A stretch of 59,079 nucleotides of DNA from Aeolococcus sp035552595 (GTDB lineage: Bacteria > Chloroflexota > Dormibacteria > Aeolococcales > Aeolococcaceae): positions 1-59,079 of the forward strand of contig DASZKZ010000071.1 of the NCBI GenBank assembly GCA_035552595.1, written 5' to 3'. The notes beneath the pieces were generated by a model. That model was not told the origin of the DNA. It made no database searches and saw nothing but the letters and a program-made list of their open reading frames with translations. A program made the position numbers and the translations under genes. Shown piece after piece: positions 49,848 to 57,490 of this stretch (the first letter of the stretch is position 1; each line of letters starts with the position of its first letter).

Positions 49848-51508
49848 TGGCGGCGATTAGCGCCCCGGCGCCGCGGGCTCGCTTCGCGGCGCGGTGGGAC
49901 AAGAACCGTGGTGTTCTCGGCTGGATCACCACCGTCGACCACAAGAAGATCGCGATCATGTACCTGTACACCACCTTCTTCTTCTTCCTGGTGGGCGGGG
50001 TCATGGCGCTGCTGGTCCGTATCCAGCTGGCCGAACCGCAGAACAAGTTCCTCACCCCGGCGCAGTACAACGAGATCTTCACCATGCACGGGACCACGAT
50101 GATCTTCCTCTGGATCATCCCCGTCCTCGCCGGCTTCGGAAACTACTTCGTGCCGCTCATGATCGGCGCCCGGGACATGGCCTTCCCGCGCATCAACGCG
50201 CTCTCGTTCTGGCTGATCCCGATCGGTGGCCTGGTGATGTACTCCGGCTTCCTCTTCGGAGGCACCGGCGCCGCCGGCTGGACCGGCTACGTACCGCTCA
50301 CGGAGCGGGCCTACTCACCGCAGGTGGGCCAGGACCTCTGGATCATCGGCCTGCACCTGCTCGGTGTCAGCTCCATGCTCGGCGGCATCAACTTCCTGAC
50401 CACCATCCACAACATGCGCGCGCCGGGGATGACCTGGACGCGGCTGCCTCTGTTCGTGTGGGCGACCGAGGTGACCCAGGCCCTGGTGGTGCTGGCCTCG
50501 CCGTTCCTCGCCGGCGTGCTCTCCATGGTCCTGCTCGACCGCCAGGTGGGCGCGAGCTTCTTCAGCGTCAACCACGGGGGCAGCGCGATCCTCTACCAGC
50601 TGATCTTCTGGTTCTACTCCCACCCCGCGGTCTACATCATGGTCCTGCCCGCCTTCGGGATCATCAGCGAGATCATCCCGGTGTTCGCTCGCAAACCCAT
50701 CTTCGGCTACCGCGCCATGGCGGCCTCGATGGCGGCCATCGCCGTGCTCGGCTTCGTGGTGTTCGTGCACCACATGTTCAACACCGGCCTGCCTCTGGTG
50801 GTGCAGGAGTTCTTCGCATTCACCACGCTGTGCATCGGGGTGCCGACCGGGATCAAGATCTTCAACTGGCTGGCCACCATGTGGGGCGGCAGCATCCGCT
50901 ACGACACCCCCATGCTCTTCTCGGCGGGCTTCCTGCTCATGTTCCTGATCGGGGGCATCGACGGCGTGTACCTGGGCAGCCTCGCGGTCGACCGCTTCCT
51001 GCACGGCACCTACTGGGTGGTCGGGCATATCCATTACGTGCTCTTCGGGGGCAGCGTTCTTGGTGTCTTCGCGGGCATCTACTACTGGTTCCCCAAGGTC
51101 ACCGGTCGCTTTCTCAGCGAGAAGCTCGGCAAGCTCCACTTCTGGCTGATGATCATCGGCCTCAACCTCACCTTCATGCCCATGCACATCCTCGGCATGC
51201 TGGGGATGCCGCGCCGCATCGCCACCTACGAGGACAACCGCGGCTGGGGTGACCTCAACTCCCTGGAGACCTTCGGCGCTTTCATCATCGCCATCAGCGT
51301 CACCGTCTTCCTGATCAACTTCGTGGTCAGCATGCGCTCCCCGAGGACCGCGCCCGACGATCCCTGGGAGGGCAACTCGCTGGAATGGGCGACCTCGTCC
51401 CCGCCGCCGGCGTACAACTTCGACGTCATCCCCACCGTCTCCAGCGGCCGTCCGGTCCGCGACCTGCGCCGGGCGCGCCGCGCCGCCACCTCCGCCCCCG
51501 CCCCGTGA
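49847..51508 (+). CDS. ctaD: Cytochrome c oxidase subunit I, haem-copper oxidase A2-type
   Basis: 553 residues, twelve membrane helices. Haem and copper ligands are present: MHGTTMIFLW (haem a His), FYSHPAVYIMVLP (CuB His and the cross-linked Tyr), VFVHHMFNTG (two CuB His), GHIHYVLFGG (haem a3 and a His). Where A1 oxidases have GHPEVY, this has YSHPAVY: the Glu of the proton channel is gone and a Tyr-Ser pair stands before the His, the mark of the A2 subfamily. It reduces oxygen to water with proton pumping. The C-terminal 60 residues are a Pro/Arg-rich tail overlapping the ctaA start (GTGA). Confidence 0.97.
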   Translation: MAAISAPAPRARFAARWDKNRGVLGWITTVDHKKIAIMYLYTTFFFFLVGGVMALLVRIQLAEPQNKFLTPAQYNEIFTMHGTTMIFLWIIPVLAGFGNYFVPLMIGARDMAFPRINALSFWLIPIGGLVMYSGFLFGGTGAAGWTGYVPLTERAYSPQVGQDLWIIGLHLLGVSSMLGGINFLTTIHNMRAPGMTWTRLPLFVWATEVTQALVVLASPFLAGVLSMVLLDRQVGASFFSVNHGGSAILYQLIFWFYSHPAVYIMVLPAFGIISEIIPVFARKPIFGYRAMAASMAAIAVLGFVVFVHHMFNTGLPLVVQEFFAFTTLCIGVPTGIKIFNWLATMWGGSIRYDTPMLFSAGFLLMFLIGGIDGVYLGSLAVDRFLHGTYWVVGHIHYVLFGGSVLGVFAGIYYWFPKVTGRFLSEKLGKLHFWLMIIGLNLTFMPMHILGMLGMPRRIATYEDNRGWGDLNSLETFGAFIIAISVTVFLINFVVSMRSPRTAPDDPWEGNSLEWATSSPPPAYNFDVIPTVSSGRPVRDLRRARRAATSAPAP

Positions 51509-52464
51509 CCTGGGCACCCTCCCGAGCCCTGCGCCGCCTGACGGCGGTCACCGCCGTGGGCACCTACCTGCTCATCGTCATGGGTGGGGTGGTGCGGGTC
51601 ACGGGCAGCGGGCTGGGCTGCGGTGACAAGGACCAATGGCCGCTCTGCCACGGCGCCCTGCTGCCTCCGCTCCAGCAGACCGCGCTCATCGAGTTCACCC
51701 ACCGCTGGGTGGCCGCCGTGGCGACCGCCCTGGTGGTCAGCCTGGCGGTGGTGGTGTGGGCGCGCTACCGCCACGTGCGTCGCCTGATCGTGGGCGCCAG
51801 CGTGGTGGTGGTGCTCTTCATCGTCCAGATCGTGCTCGGGGCCATCACTGTCGAGTTCAACCTCCCCAGCGGGGTGATCATGATCCACCTCGCCAACGCG
51901 CTTCTCCTGCTCGGCGCCCTGGTGTGGATGGCGGTCATCACCGCCACCGCGGGGTCGCAGCGTTCGCGACCGTCGCCTGCGACTGCGCGCGTGGCCCTGC
52001 GGGCGATGGTGGCCACCTATGTCCTCGCGCTCAGCGGCGCGCTGGTGGTGGATCAGGGAGCCGGTGCCGCCTGCGCGGGATGGCCGTTGTGCGGCAATGG
52101 ATTTCAGCTCTCCTCGGGACAGTACGCCGACATCAATCTGCTCCATCGCCTGGTCGCCGGCATCGTGGTGCTCCTGCTCGGCTATTCGATGATGCGACTG
52201 CGCCGTGCCCGCCCCGGTGATCGCGCCCTGCACCGCGCCACCCTGGCGGTCACGCTGCTGATCGTCGCCCAGGTCGCGGCCGGCGCCCTGGTGGTGGACC
52301 TGCGCCTGCCGGCGGCGGTGCGGGCCATCCATCTGGCGCTGGCCAGCGCCCTGTGGGCGTGCGTGGTGATCACCGCCGCCATCGCGCGCGGGGCCACCGC
52401 CGGCGACGCCGCCGGCGACAGCCGCGTCGACCGTCCCGTGCCCGCCGGAGTCACCTCGTCGTGA
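51505..52464 (+). CDS. ctaA: Haem A synthase (CtaA/Cox15)
   Basis: 319 residues from the GTG at 51505, overlapping ctaD by 4 bases. Eight membrane helices in two similar halves; haem-binding His lie in FTHRW, MIHLANA, LLHRLVAG and AIHLALA. Two Cys pairs, in GLGCGDKDQWPLCHG and GAACAGWPLCGNG, are the extracellular disulfide pairs of the Bacillus-type enzyme. It oxidises the methyl group of haem O to a formyl group to make haem A for the oxidase. The ctaB start overlaps its stop, so the oxidase and its cofactor genes are translated together. Confidence 0.94.
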   Translation: MTWAPSRALRRLTAVTAVGTYLLIVMGGVVRVTGSGLGCGDKDQWPLCHGALLPPLQQTALIEFTHRWVAAVATALVVSLAVVVWARYRHVRRLIVGASVVVVLFIVQIVLGAITVEFNLPSGVIMIHLANALLLLGALVWMAVITATAGSQRSRPSPATARVALRAMVATYVLALSGALVVDQGAGAACAGWPLCGNGFQLSSGQYADINLLHRLVAGIVVLLLGYSMMRLRRARPGDRALHRATLAVTLLIVAQVAAGALVVDLRLPAAVRAIHLALASALWACVVITAAIARGATAGDAAGDSRVDRPVPAGVTSS

Positions 52465-53378
52465 GCGTGGCGGTCCGCGTCGAGCCCTCGACCGCGGGCA
52501 GCGTCGGGGCGCGCGCCGCACAGACCGTCCGCGACTACATCGCGCTCACCAAGCCACGGGTGGTGCTGCTTCTCGAGGTGACCACGGTGTTCGCCATGGT
52601 CATGGCTGCGCGGGGCTGGCCGGGTCTGGCCGTGACGGTCGCCACCGTGACCGGGGGCTGGCTCGCCGCCGGGGGGGCCCACGCCATCAACTGCTGGTTC
52701 GACCGCGACATCGACGCCGGCATGGGGCGGACGCGGGGCCGGCCGATCCCGGCAGGCCGGGTCCAGCCGGGCAGCGCCCTCGCCTTCGGCGTCACCCTCG
52801 GGGTGCTGGCCTTCGCCCTGCTCGCCCTCGCCGTCAACCTGGTGGCGGCGGCGCTGGCCATCGGGGGCATGCTCTTCTACGTCTTCGTCTACACCATGTG
52901 GCTGAAGCGCAGCTCGATGCAGAACATCGTCGTCGGCGGCGCGGCGGGCGCCTTCCCTCCCCTGGTGGGGTGGGCGGCCGTGCAGGGCAGGCTCACCCTC
53001 ACCGCGCTGTTCCTCTTCGCGGTGGTCTTCTACTGGACTCCGCCCCACTTCTGGGCGCTGGCGCTGCTGATCCGTCGCGACTACGCCAGCGTGTCGGTGC
53101 CCATGCTCCCCGTGATCGTCGGCGAGCGCGAGACGCGGCGCCAGATCCTCGTGTACACGGTCGTGCTGGTGCTGGTGACCATCATGCCGCTGCTCGCGCA
53201 CCTCTTCGGAACCGTGTACCTGGTGGGTGCCGGGCTGCTCGATGCCTTCTTTCTCACCACCGCCGTGGTCGCCGTTCGCGACCCCTCCGCGCGGGCCGCT
53301 CGGCGCGTCTTCTACTATTCGATGCTGTACTTGGCGCTGCTGTTTGCGGTCATGGCGGTCGATCGCGTGGTCGGCTGA
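52461..53378 (+). CDS. ctaB: Protohaem IX farnesyltransferase (haem O synthase)
   Basis: 305 residues from the GTG at 52461. UbiA-type prenyltransferase: NCWFDRDIDAGMGRTRGRP is the first N-x3-D-x3-D magnesium-diphosphate motif, with R-x-R for haem, and RRDYASVSVPMLPVIVGE the second-half loop (YASVSVPM, typical of CtaB). About nine membrane helices. It adds farnesyl to haem B, giving haem O, which CtaA converts to haem A. It overlaps ctaA by GTGA. Confidence 0.96.
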   Translation: MSVAVRVEPSTAGSVGARAAQTVRDYIALTKPRVVLLLEVTTVFAMVMAARGWPGLAVTVATVTGGWLAAGGAHAINCWFDRDIDAGMGRTRGRPIPAGRVQPGSALAFGVTLGVLAFALLALAVNLVAAALAIGGMLFYVFVYTMWLKRSSMQNIVVGGAAGAFPPLVGWAAVQGRLTLTALFLFAVVFYWTPPHFWALALLIRRDYASVSVPMLPVIVGERETRRQILVYTVVLVLVTIMPLLAHLFGTVYLVGAGLLDAFFLTTAVVAVRDPSARAARRVFYYSMLYLALLFAVMAVDRVVG

Positions 53379-53393
53379 CGGGGAGGACGCGAG

Positions 53394-53513
53394 GTGGACA
53401 AGAAGATGGCCCGCAGGAACCTGCGCACCGGCGTCTCCATGTTCATCGTGCTGCTCGCCCTCCTCGGGGTCACGTTCGTCTGGGCGGCGGTCTACCTCAA
53501 CGCGGTCAAGTAG
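53394..53513 (+). CDS. 39-residue single-pass membrane peptide
   Basis: Starts with GTG at 53394, 6 bases after GGAGGA, a very good ribosome site. Sequence DKKMARRNLRTG then one membrane helix (VSMFIVLLALLGVTFVWAAVYL) and NAVK. It lies between ctaB and the subunit IV-like gene, so it is probably a small oxidase subunit. It resembles the other mini-membrane peptides of the cluster in size and charge, not in sequence. Confidence 0.7.
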   Translation: MDKKMARRNLRTGVSMFIVLLALLGVTFVWAAVYLNAVK

Positions 53514-53521
53514 GAGCCGGC

Positions 53522-53791
53522 GTGCCTGACGACCATCCCACCGTCCACGACACGGATGCGGCGCACCAGGAGCACGCCGGCATCCACCTGCCGCCACCGA
53601 GCTTCGTGCCCATCTGCGTGGCCCTGTCGCTGGCCCTCACCCTGATCGGCTTCGTCGACCAGGTGCGCAACAGCGTCGGTCCGCTCGTCTGGGGAATCGG
53701 TCTGGTCGGGCTGATCGCCAGCTGCGTGGTCTGGTATCTCGCCGCTCGCACGGAGTTCAACGAGCTGCCCGAGTCGCTCGACGGCCACTGA
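53522..53791 (+). CDS. Cytochrome c oxidase subunit IV-like protein
   Basis: 89 residues from the GTG at 53522. A His-rich soluble start (DDHPTVHDTDAAHQEHAG) leads into HLPPPSFVPICVALSLALTL and a second helix (VWGIGLVGLIASCVVWYLA), ending in a short acidic tail (NELPESLDGH). The LPPPS motif before the first helix and the two-helix layout are those of the actinobacterial-type subunit IV (CtaF) proteins. It would stabilise the oxidase core. Subunit III is absent from this gene group. Confidence 0.75.
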   Translation: MPDDHPTVHDTDAAHQEHAGIHLPPPSFVPICVALSLALTLIGFVDQVRNSVGPLVWGIGLVGLIASCVVWYLAARTEFNELPESLDGH

Positions 53792-53826
53792 GGCCGGCCG
53801 GCGGCGTGCCCCACTCCACGGCGGAG

Positions 53827-53832
53827 TAGGCT
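53827..53832 (+). promoter_or_regulatory. TANNNT -10 box, leaderless ctaG
   Basis: TAGGCT ends 8 bases before the GTG at 53841. It overlaps the right arm of a small palindrome, ACTCC-ACGGC-GGAGT (53814-53828). Confidence 0.45.
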
Positions 53833-53840
53833 GAGCCATC

Positions 53841-54677
53841 GTGGAGGTGGCACACCTCGGGCTCGGTGACTGGACCTGGGAACCAACCGTCCTGCTCGGC
53901 CTGGCGGGACTGGTGGCCACGTACCGGATCGCGTGGCGCCGTGGCTGGCTCGGCGACCACGACGACGTCAGCGCCTGGGCCGGCTCGCCTCGCACCCGCC
54001 CCTGGTTCTTCGCGGCCGGCGTGCTGGTGGGGTTCATCGCCTTGCTCTCGCCGATCGACACCGGCGGCGACCAGTACCTGTTCTCGCTGCACATGGTGCA
54101 GCACATCCTGCTGATGATGGTGGCGCCTCCGCTGTGCATCCTGGGGCTGGTTGCGCTGCGGCCGCAGCCGGGACCGCCCGGGCGCTGGCGCACGCTCTGG
54201 GCGCTGCTGGTCAACCCCTGGTCGGCCGTGCTCATCTTCACCGCCGTGCTCCTCGTCTGGCACATCCCGGCGCTGTACGACGCCACCCTGACGACCGAGC
54301 CGATCCACGTCGTCGAGCACCTCAGCTTCATCGCCGTGGGGGTGCTGTTCTGGTGGCCGATCATCGATCCCATGCGCGGGGCCGACCGGCGGCGCTGGGT
54401 GGGCACCTTCCCCAAGATCGCCATGCTGGTGGCGTCCGGTGTCCCGCCGACCGTCCTCGGACTTCTCTTCACCATCGCCCCGCGGCCTTTCTACGACTTC
54501 TACGCGCGGGCCCCGCGGCTGTGGGGCCTCAGCCCCGTCGTGGACCAGCAGCTGGCCGGCGTGGTCATGTTCGGAGCCGGCAATCTCATCTATTTCGCGG
54601 CCGTCGTGATCGTGTTCTGGCGGGTGTTCGGCGATCCGGCGCGCGATGAGGAGGAGGCGCAGCAAGCCTCGGGCTGA
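53841..54677 (+). CDS. ctaG: Cytochrome c oxidase assembly protein, CtaG_Caa3 family
   Basis: 278 residues from a GTG, with about seven membrane helices. Family marks: RTRPWFFAAGVLVGFIALLSPIDT, FSLHMVQHILLMMVAPPL (His-x3-His pair), VWHIPALYDATL, HVVEHLSFIAVGVLFWWPI. It is needed for delivering copper to the oxidase in Bacillus-type caa3 systems. It fits the neighbouring subunit I-II genes and the two downstream cupredoxins. It appears to have its own promoter. Confidence 0.93.
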   Translation: MEVAHLGLGDWTWEPTVLLGLAGLVATYRIAWRRGWLGDHDDVSAWAGSPRTRPWFFAAGVLVGFIALLSPIDTGGDQYLFSLHMVQHILLMMVAPPLCILGLVALRPQPGPPGRWRTLWALLVNPWSAVLIFTAVLLVWHIPALYDATLTTEPIHVVEHLSFIAVGVLFWWPIIDPMRGADRRRWVGTFPKIAMLVASGVPPTVLGLLFTIAPRPFYDFYARAPRLWGLSPVVDQQLAGVVMFGAGNLIYFAAVVIVFWRVFGDPARDEEEAQQASG

Positions 54678-54805
54678 GGCGCTCCGGGGGGCGCCGCGGC
54701 GGCGTCATCCCCTACCATCTGGGCGACATTCTCATGGATGGCACCGCGACCGAGCGGACCGCCGGGTCGCCCGGGTGCCGCAGCTGCCAGGAGGGACCCT
54801 CGCGC

Positions 54806-55279
54806 ATGACCCGCACGCGCTCCGTCGTGACCCTCGCCGGTCTCGGCCTCGTCGTCAGCCTCTGCGCCTGCGGCAACGGACCGCCAGAGGTGGCCGGGGG
54901 CGCCGGCTCAGCGCCGAGCGTGGGGACGGCGGGGCCCAGCCTCGGTCAACCCGGGAGCAAGGTCGTCGCCAACTCCTCGCTCCAGTTCGCGCCCGGAAAC
55001 GTCACCGTCAGCGTCGGCGAGATCATCCAGTGGACCGTGGCCCAGGACAGCGTCCCACACAATGTCACCTTCGACTCCGACAGCACTCTCAACTCCGCGC
55101 CGACGCTCGGTCCCGGTGAGGTCTGGCAGGTCAAGTTCACCACGCCGGGGACGTACGCCTACCACTGCACGATCCATTCCGGCATGAACGGCCAGGTCAC
55201 CGTCACCTCCGGCGCGGCGGCGGCCTCCAGCCCGGCGGGCGGATCCTCGGCGGTGCCGACGGTCGCCTCGTCGCCCTGA
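54806..55279 (+). CDS. Lipoprotein-type cupredoxin (plastocyanin-like)
   Basis: 157 residues from the ATG at 54806, with GGAGGGA 9 bases upstream; earlier in-frame starts add a non-signal sequence. A lipoprotein-like signal (LAGLGLVVSLCACGNG) suggests lipidation at Cys20 or Cys22, though the lipobox is imperfect. The blue-copper ligands are complete: His85 in VPHNVTFD, Cys121, His124 and Met127 in HCTIHSGMNG. It should be a one-electron carrier or copper donor outside the membrane. A closely similar protein is at 56888. Its position after ctaG makes a link to cytochrome oxidase likely. Confidence 0.9.
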   Translation: MTRTRSVVTLAGLGLVVSLCACGNGPPEVAGGAGSAPSVGTAGPSLGQPGSKVVANSSLQFAPGNVTVSVGEIIQWTVAQDSVPHNVTFDSDSTLNSAPTLGPGEVWQVKFTTPGTYAYHCTIHSGMNGQVTVTSGAAAASSPAGGSSAVPTVASSP

Positions 55280-55288
55280 CCCGGTCGA

Positions 55289-56083
55289 TCAGAACCCCGG
55301 CCGTCCGCCTCCCATGTGGACGTCGCCGGCGATCACCCGCACGGTGGCGGTGTCACCTCTGACCAGCAGCGCGCCGTCGTCATCGATGCCCTCCGCGATG
55401 CCTGTGATGGTCCCGGCCCCAGAGGTGGCGGTGACCGTGGCGCCGATCCCGGCGGCGTGCTCCATCCACTCGGCGCGGAGCGGCGCCATGCCGGCCTTCT
55501 CCAGAGCCGCGAGCCGCTCGGCCAGCCCCGGCAGCGCCGCGGCGAGCAGGCGGGCGGCCGAGGGGGGCGTGGCCGCCAGCGCGTGGAGGCTGACCCCGGC
55601 GACGCCCTCCGGGAAGCCGGGGACCGCCAGGTTGACCCCGGCGCCGATGACCACCGCGGTGCCGTCTCCGGGAGCGGCGGGTTCGACCTCGCAGAGGATC
55701 CCCGCCAGCTTCCTGCCTCCGACCTGGATGTCGTTGGGCCACTTGAGCCGGCCGTCGCACCCGGAGGTGGCGGCGATGGCCGCTCGCATCGCCAGGCCGG
55801 CGGCGATCGACACCCCTCCGAGGTGAGGATGCCCGACCGAGACCAGGATGGAGAAGAGGAGCGCCGAGCCCGCCGGCGCGATCCAGGCGCGGTCCTGGCG
55901 CCCCCGGCCGCCGCTCTGGAAGTCGGCCATGCAGCAGAACCCCGGCGCCGCCCCGGCGCGCGCCGCCGCCCGGACCAGGTCCTGGGTGCTGGTGGTCGAG
56001 GCCAGGGCTCGCAACCGGAATCCGGGGAAGGCGAGGCGTCCGGCGTGCTCGAGGGCTGCCTGATCGACGGCCGACTCGTTCAC
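55289..56083 (-). CDS. birA: Biotin-[acetyl-CoA carboxylase] ligase
   Basis: 264 residues from a GTG. GRGRQDRAWIAPAG is the biotinyl-AMP loop (GRGRxxR), KWPNDIQVGGRKLAGILCE the central conserved motif, and VIGAGVNLAVP the following strand. There is no N-terminal DNA-binding domain, so it is a class I (non-repressor) enzyme. It attaches biotin to the carrier of the acetyl-CoA carboxylase whose alpha and beta subunits are at 40818-42481. Confidence 0.94.
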   Translation of the reverse strand: MNESAVDQAALEHAGRLAFPGFRLRALASTTSTQDLVRAAARAGAAPGFCCMADFQSGGRGRQDRAWIAPAGSALLFSILVSVGHPHLGGVSIAAGLAMRAAIAATSGCDGRLKWPNDIQVGGRKLAGILCEVEPAAPGDGTAVVIGAGVNLAVPGFPEGVAGVSLHALAATPPSAARLLAAALPGLAERLAALEKAGMAPLRAEWMEHAAGIGATVTATSGAGTITGIAEGIDDDGALLVRGDTATVRVIAGDVHMGGGRPGF

Positions 56084-56106
56084 ATTTCCACGCTCATGTC
56101 AATGAC

Positions 56107-56134
56107 TTGACGTACTCCGTGGCGGTGCTAGCAT
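56107..56134 (+). promoter_or_regulatory. Candidate sigma70-like promoter
   Basis: TTGACG (56107-56112), 16-nt spacer and TAGCAT (56129-56134). It faces the small gene at 56195 and would give a leader of about 55 bases. Confidence 0.5.
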
Positions 56135-56171
56135 TCCGGGCGGCACATCGCCGGTGTTGGAGGGCAGGCCA

Positions 56172-56198
56172 ATGTTGATTGTGGTGCAAGCGAAATGA
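56172..56198 (+). other. Possible 8-codon leader ORF
   Basis: ATG at 56172 follows GGAGGG by 7 bases; the peptide is MLIVVQAK and its stop overlaps the ATG of the next gene as ATGA. The next gene has no ribosome site of its own, so translation may depend on this leader. Confidence 0.4.
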
Positions 56199-56506
56199 TC
56201 CAGGAGACCTGCACGCGGATCGAAGAGCTCGAGGACTACTGGACCTCTGAGATCCGCGCACGGCACGCCCGCCGCAACAAGATCCGCAACATCGACGACA
56301 TGCTCAACCAGTTCGAGATGCTCAACCTCGCGGACGAGCAGGTCATCCCTCGCGAGCTGCGCCACCGGGTCGCCGGGTTCATCCGCGCCGAGGACCACCC
56401 CCTCGGTGAGCGCGATCCGGCTGACGTCGCCATCCCCGACTGGATGGAAGCGCTCTACGACGTGCAGGACGGATTGATGATCCGCTTCCCCGACGACATC
56501 GACTGA
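56195..56506 (+). CDS. Conserved-looking small acidic protein, unknown
   Basis: 103 residues, rich in charged residues, no membrane part: IEELEDYWTSEIRARHARRNKIRNIDDMLNQFEMLNLADEQVIPRELRHRVAGF, then a acidic C-terminal half with DPADVAIPDWMEALYDVQDG. The first part is probably two long helices. I do not recognise the family. It follows a promoter-like TTGACG/TAGCAT and a possible leader peptide whose stop overlaps its ATG. Confidence 0.65.
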   Translation: MIQETCTRIEELEDYWTSEIRARHARRNKIRNIDDMLNQFEMLNLADEQVIPRELRHRVAGFIRAEDHPLGERDPADVAIPDWMEALYDVQDGLMIRFPDDID

Positions 56507-56541
56507 TGCCCCGGCCCGGGCGCTCCTTTTCCCCGGCCTTC

Positions 56542-56547
56542 TATAGT
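56542..56547 (+). promoter_or_regulatory. TANNNT -10 box, leaderless small gene
   Basis: TATAGT ends 8 bases before the ATG at 56556; no ribosome site. Confidence 0.45.
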
Positions 56548-56555
56548 TTGCCGGC

Positions 56556-56780
56556 ATGAGCGAGCCGTCCCGCGGGTTCTGGGAGGCGCCGGTCCCTCCG
56601 GCCTGGGCAGTGCGGGCTCTGGCCAAGGGGATCATCGGGCCCGAGCGCTTCGAGGCCCTGGTCGCCTACACGGCAGATCCCAACGCGGTGCGCCGCCGCC
56701 TGCGCCGGCGCAGCCCCTGCTCCTGCCGCGCCCGGGTGCGACGCGGGTGCACCAGCTGGCGGTTCGAGCACCTCGGCTGA
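56556..56780 (+). CDS. Small basic protein, unknown
   Basis: 74 residues. The N-terminal half has two short helical stretches (PPAWAVRALAKGIIGPERFEALV) and the C-terminal half is Arg-rich with three Cys (RRRSPCSCRARVRRGCTSW). No family recognised. Support is the perfect -10 box 8 bases upstream and G/C-rich third positions; it could be a chance frame. Confidence 0.4.
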   Translation: MSEPSRGFWEAPVPPAWAVRALAKGIIGPERFEALVAYTADPNAVRRRLRRRSPCSCRARVRRGCTSWRFEHLG

Positions 56781-56887
56781 GCACCGGCCGGCAGCGGCTG
56801 ATCGCTACCATGGCCGCGACGCTGCGAGCGGCGCCGCATGGGGTGCGGCGATCCGCTGATCCACGTTCCAGGAGGGAGAACCTCGTC

Positions 56888-57373
56888 GTGATCGGATTGC
56901 GGTCGACTGTGGTGCTCGCGGTCGCCGGTGCTGCGCTTGCCGTGACCGCCTGTGGGGGAAGCGCCACGGCCACGGTGCCCAGCGGATCGGTCAGCTGGTA
57001 TCCGTCCACCCCGCTGCCCAGCCCTCGCGTGGCTCTGGCAACCCCATCGGCCGCCGCCAGCACCGCCCCCACTCCGGCCGCGGTGGGCCAGGGCCAGAGC
57101 ACCGGGCTGGGGACGCCGGCGGCGAACATCGCGGCCACCAGCCAGCTGAGCTTCGCCCCCACCGCCGTCACGGTGACCAAAGGTGGCGTCATCCAGTGGA
57201 AGAACACCGGCAGCATCGCCCACAACGTCACCTTCGACAGCCAGTCGGCGCTGACCTCGGGGACCCTGCAGCAGGGCAACACCTGGCAGGTGCAGTTCAC
57301 CGTCGCCGGCACCTACTCGTACCACTGCACCTTCCATCCCGGGATGAACGGACAGATCACCGTCACCGGCTGA
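56888..57373 (+). CDS. Lipoprotein-type cupredoxin, second copy
   Basis: 161 residues from the GTG at 56888, with AGGAGGGA 10 bases upstream. The signal peptide ends in a good lipobox (VTAC, Cys22). A Thr/Pro/Ala-rich linker precedes the copper domain: His112 in IAHNVTFD, Cys147, His150 and Met153 in HCTFHPGMNG. The copper domain is strikingly similar to that at 54806 (HNVTFDS, QFT-x-GTY-x-YHCT, GMNGQ-TV), so the two are duplicates. As a lipid-anchored blue copper protein it could shuttle electrons between the bc complex and oxidase. Confidence 0.9.
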   Translation: MIGLRSTVVLAVAGAALAVTACGGSATATVPSGSVSWYPSTPLPSPRVALATPSAAASTAPTPAAVGQGQSTGLGTPAANIAATSQLSFAPTAVTVTKGGVIQWKNTGSIAHNVTFDSQSALTSGTLQQGNTWQVQFTVAGTYSYHCTFHPGMNGQITVTG

Positions 57374-57405
57374 TTCGACAGTGTCGCACTAGCACATTGC
57401 CCCAT

Positions 57406-57434
57406 CCCGGCTGATAGTCTTTTCCCCAGCCGGG
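57406..57434 (+). terminator. Hairpin after the second cupredoxin
   Basis: CCCGGCTG and CAGCCGGG pair (8 bp) around a 13-nt loop containing TCTTTTCCC, 33 bases after the stop. It also lies 57 bases ahead of the next start. Confidence 0.35.
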
Positions 57435-57490
57435 TTCTCGGGGACCCCGCCTGGAAGGGGTTCGGGAACGCCGCAGGAAGGGATGGGATC

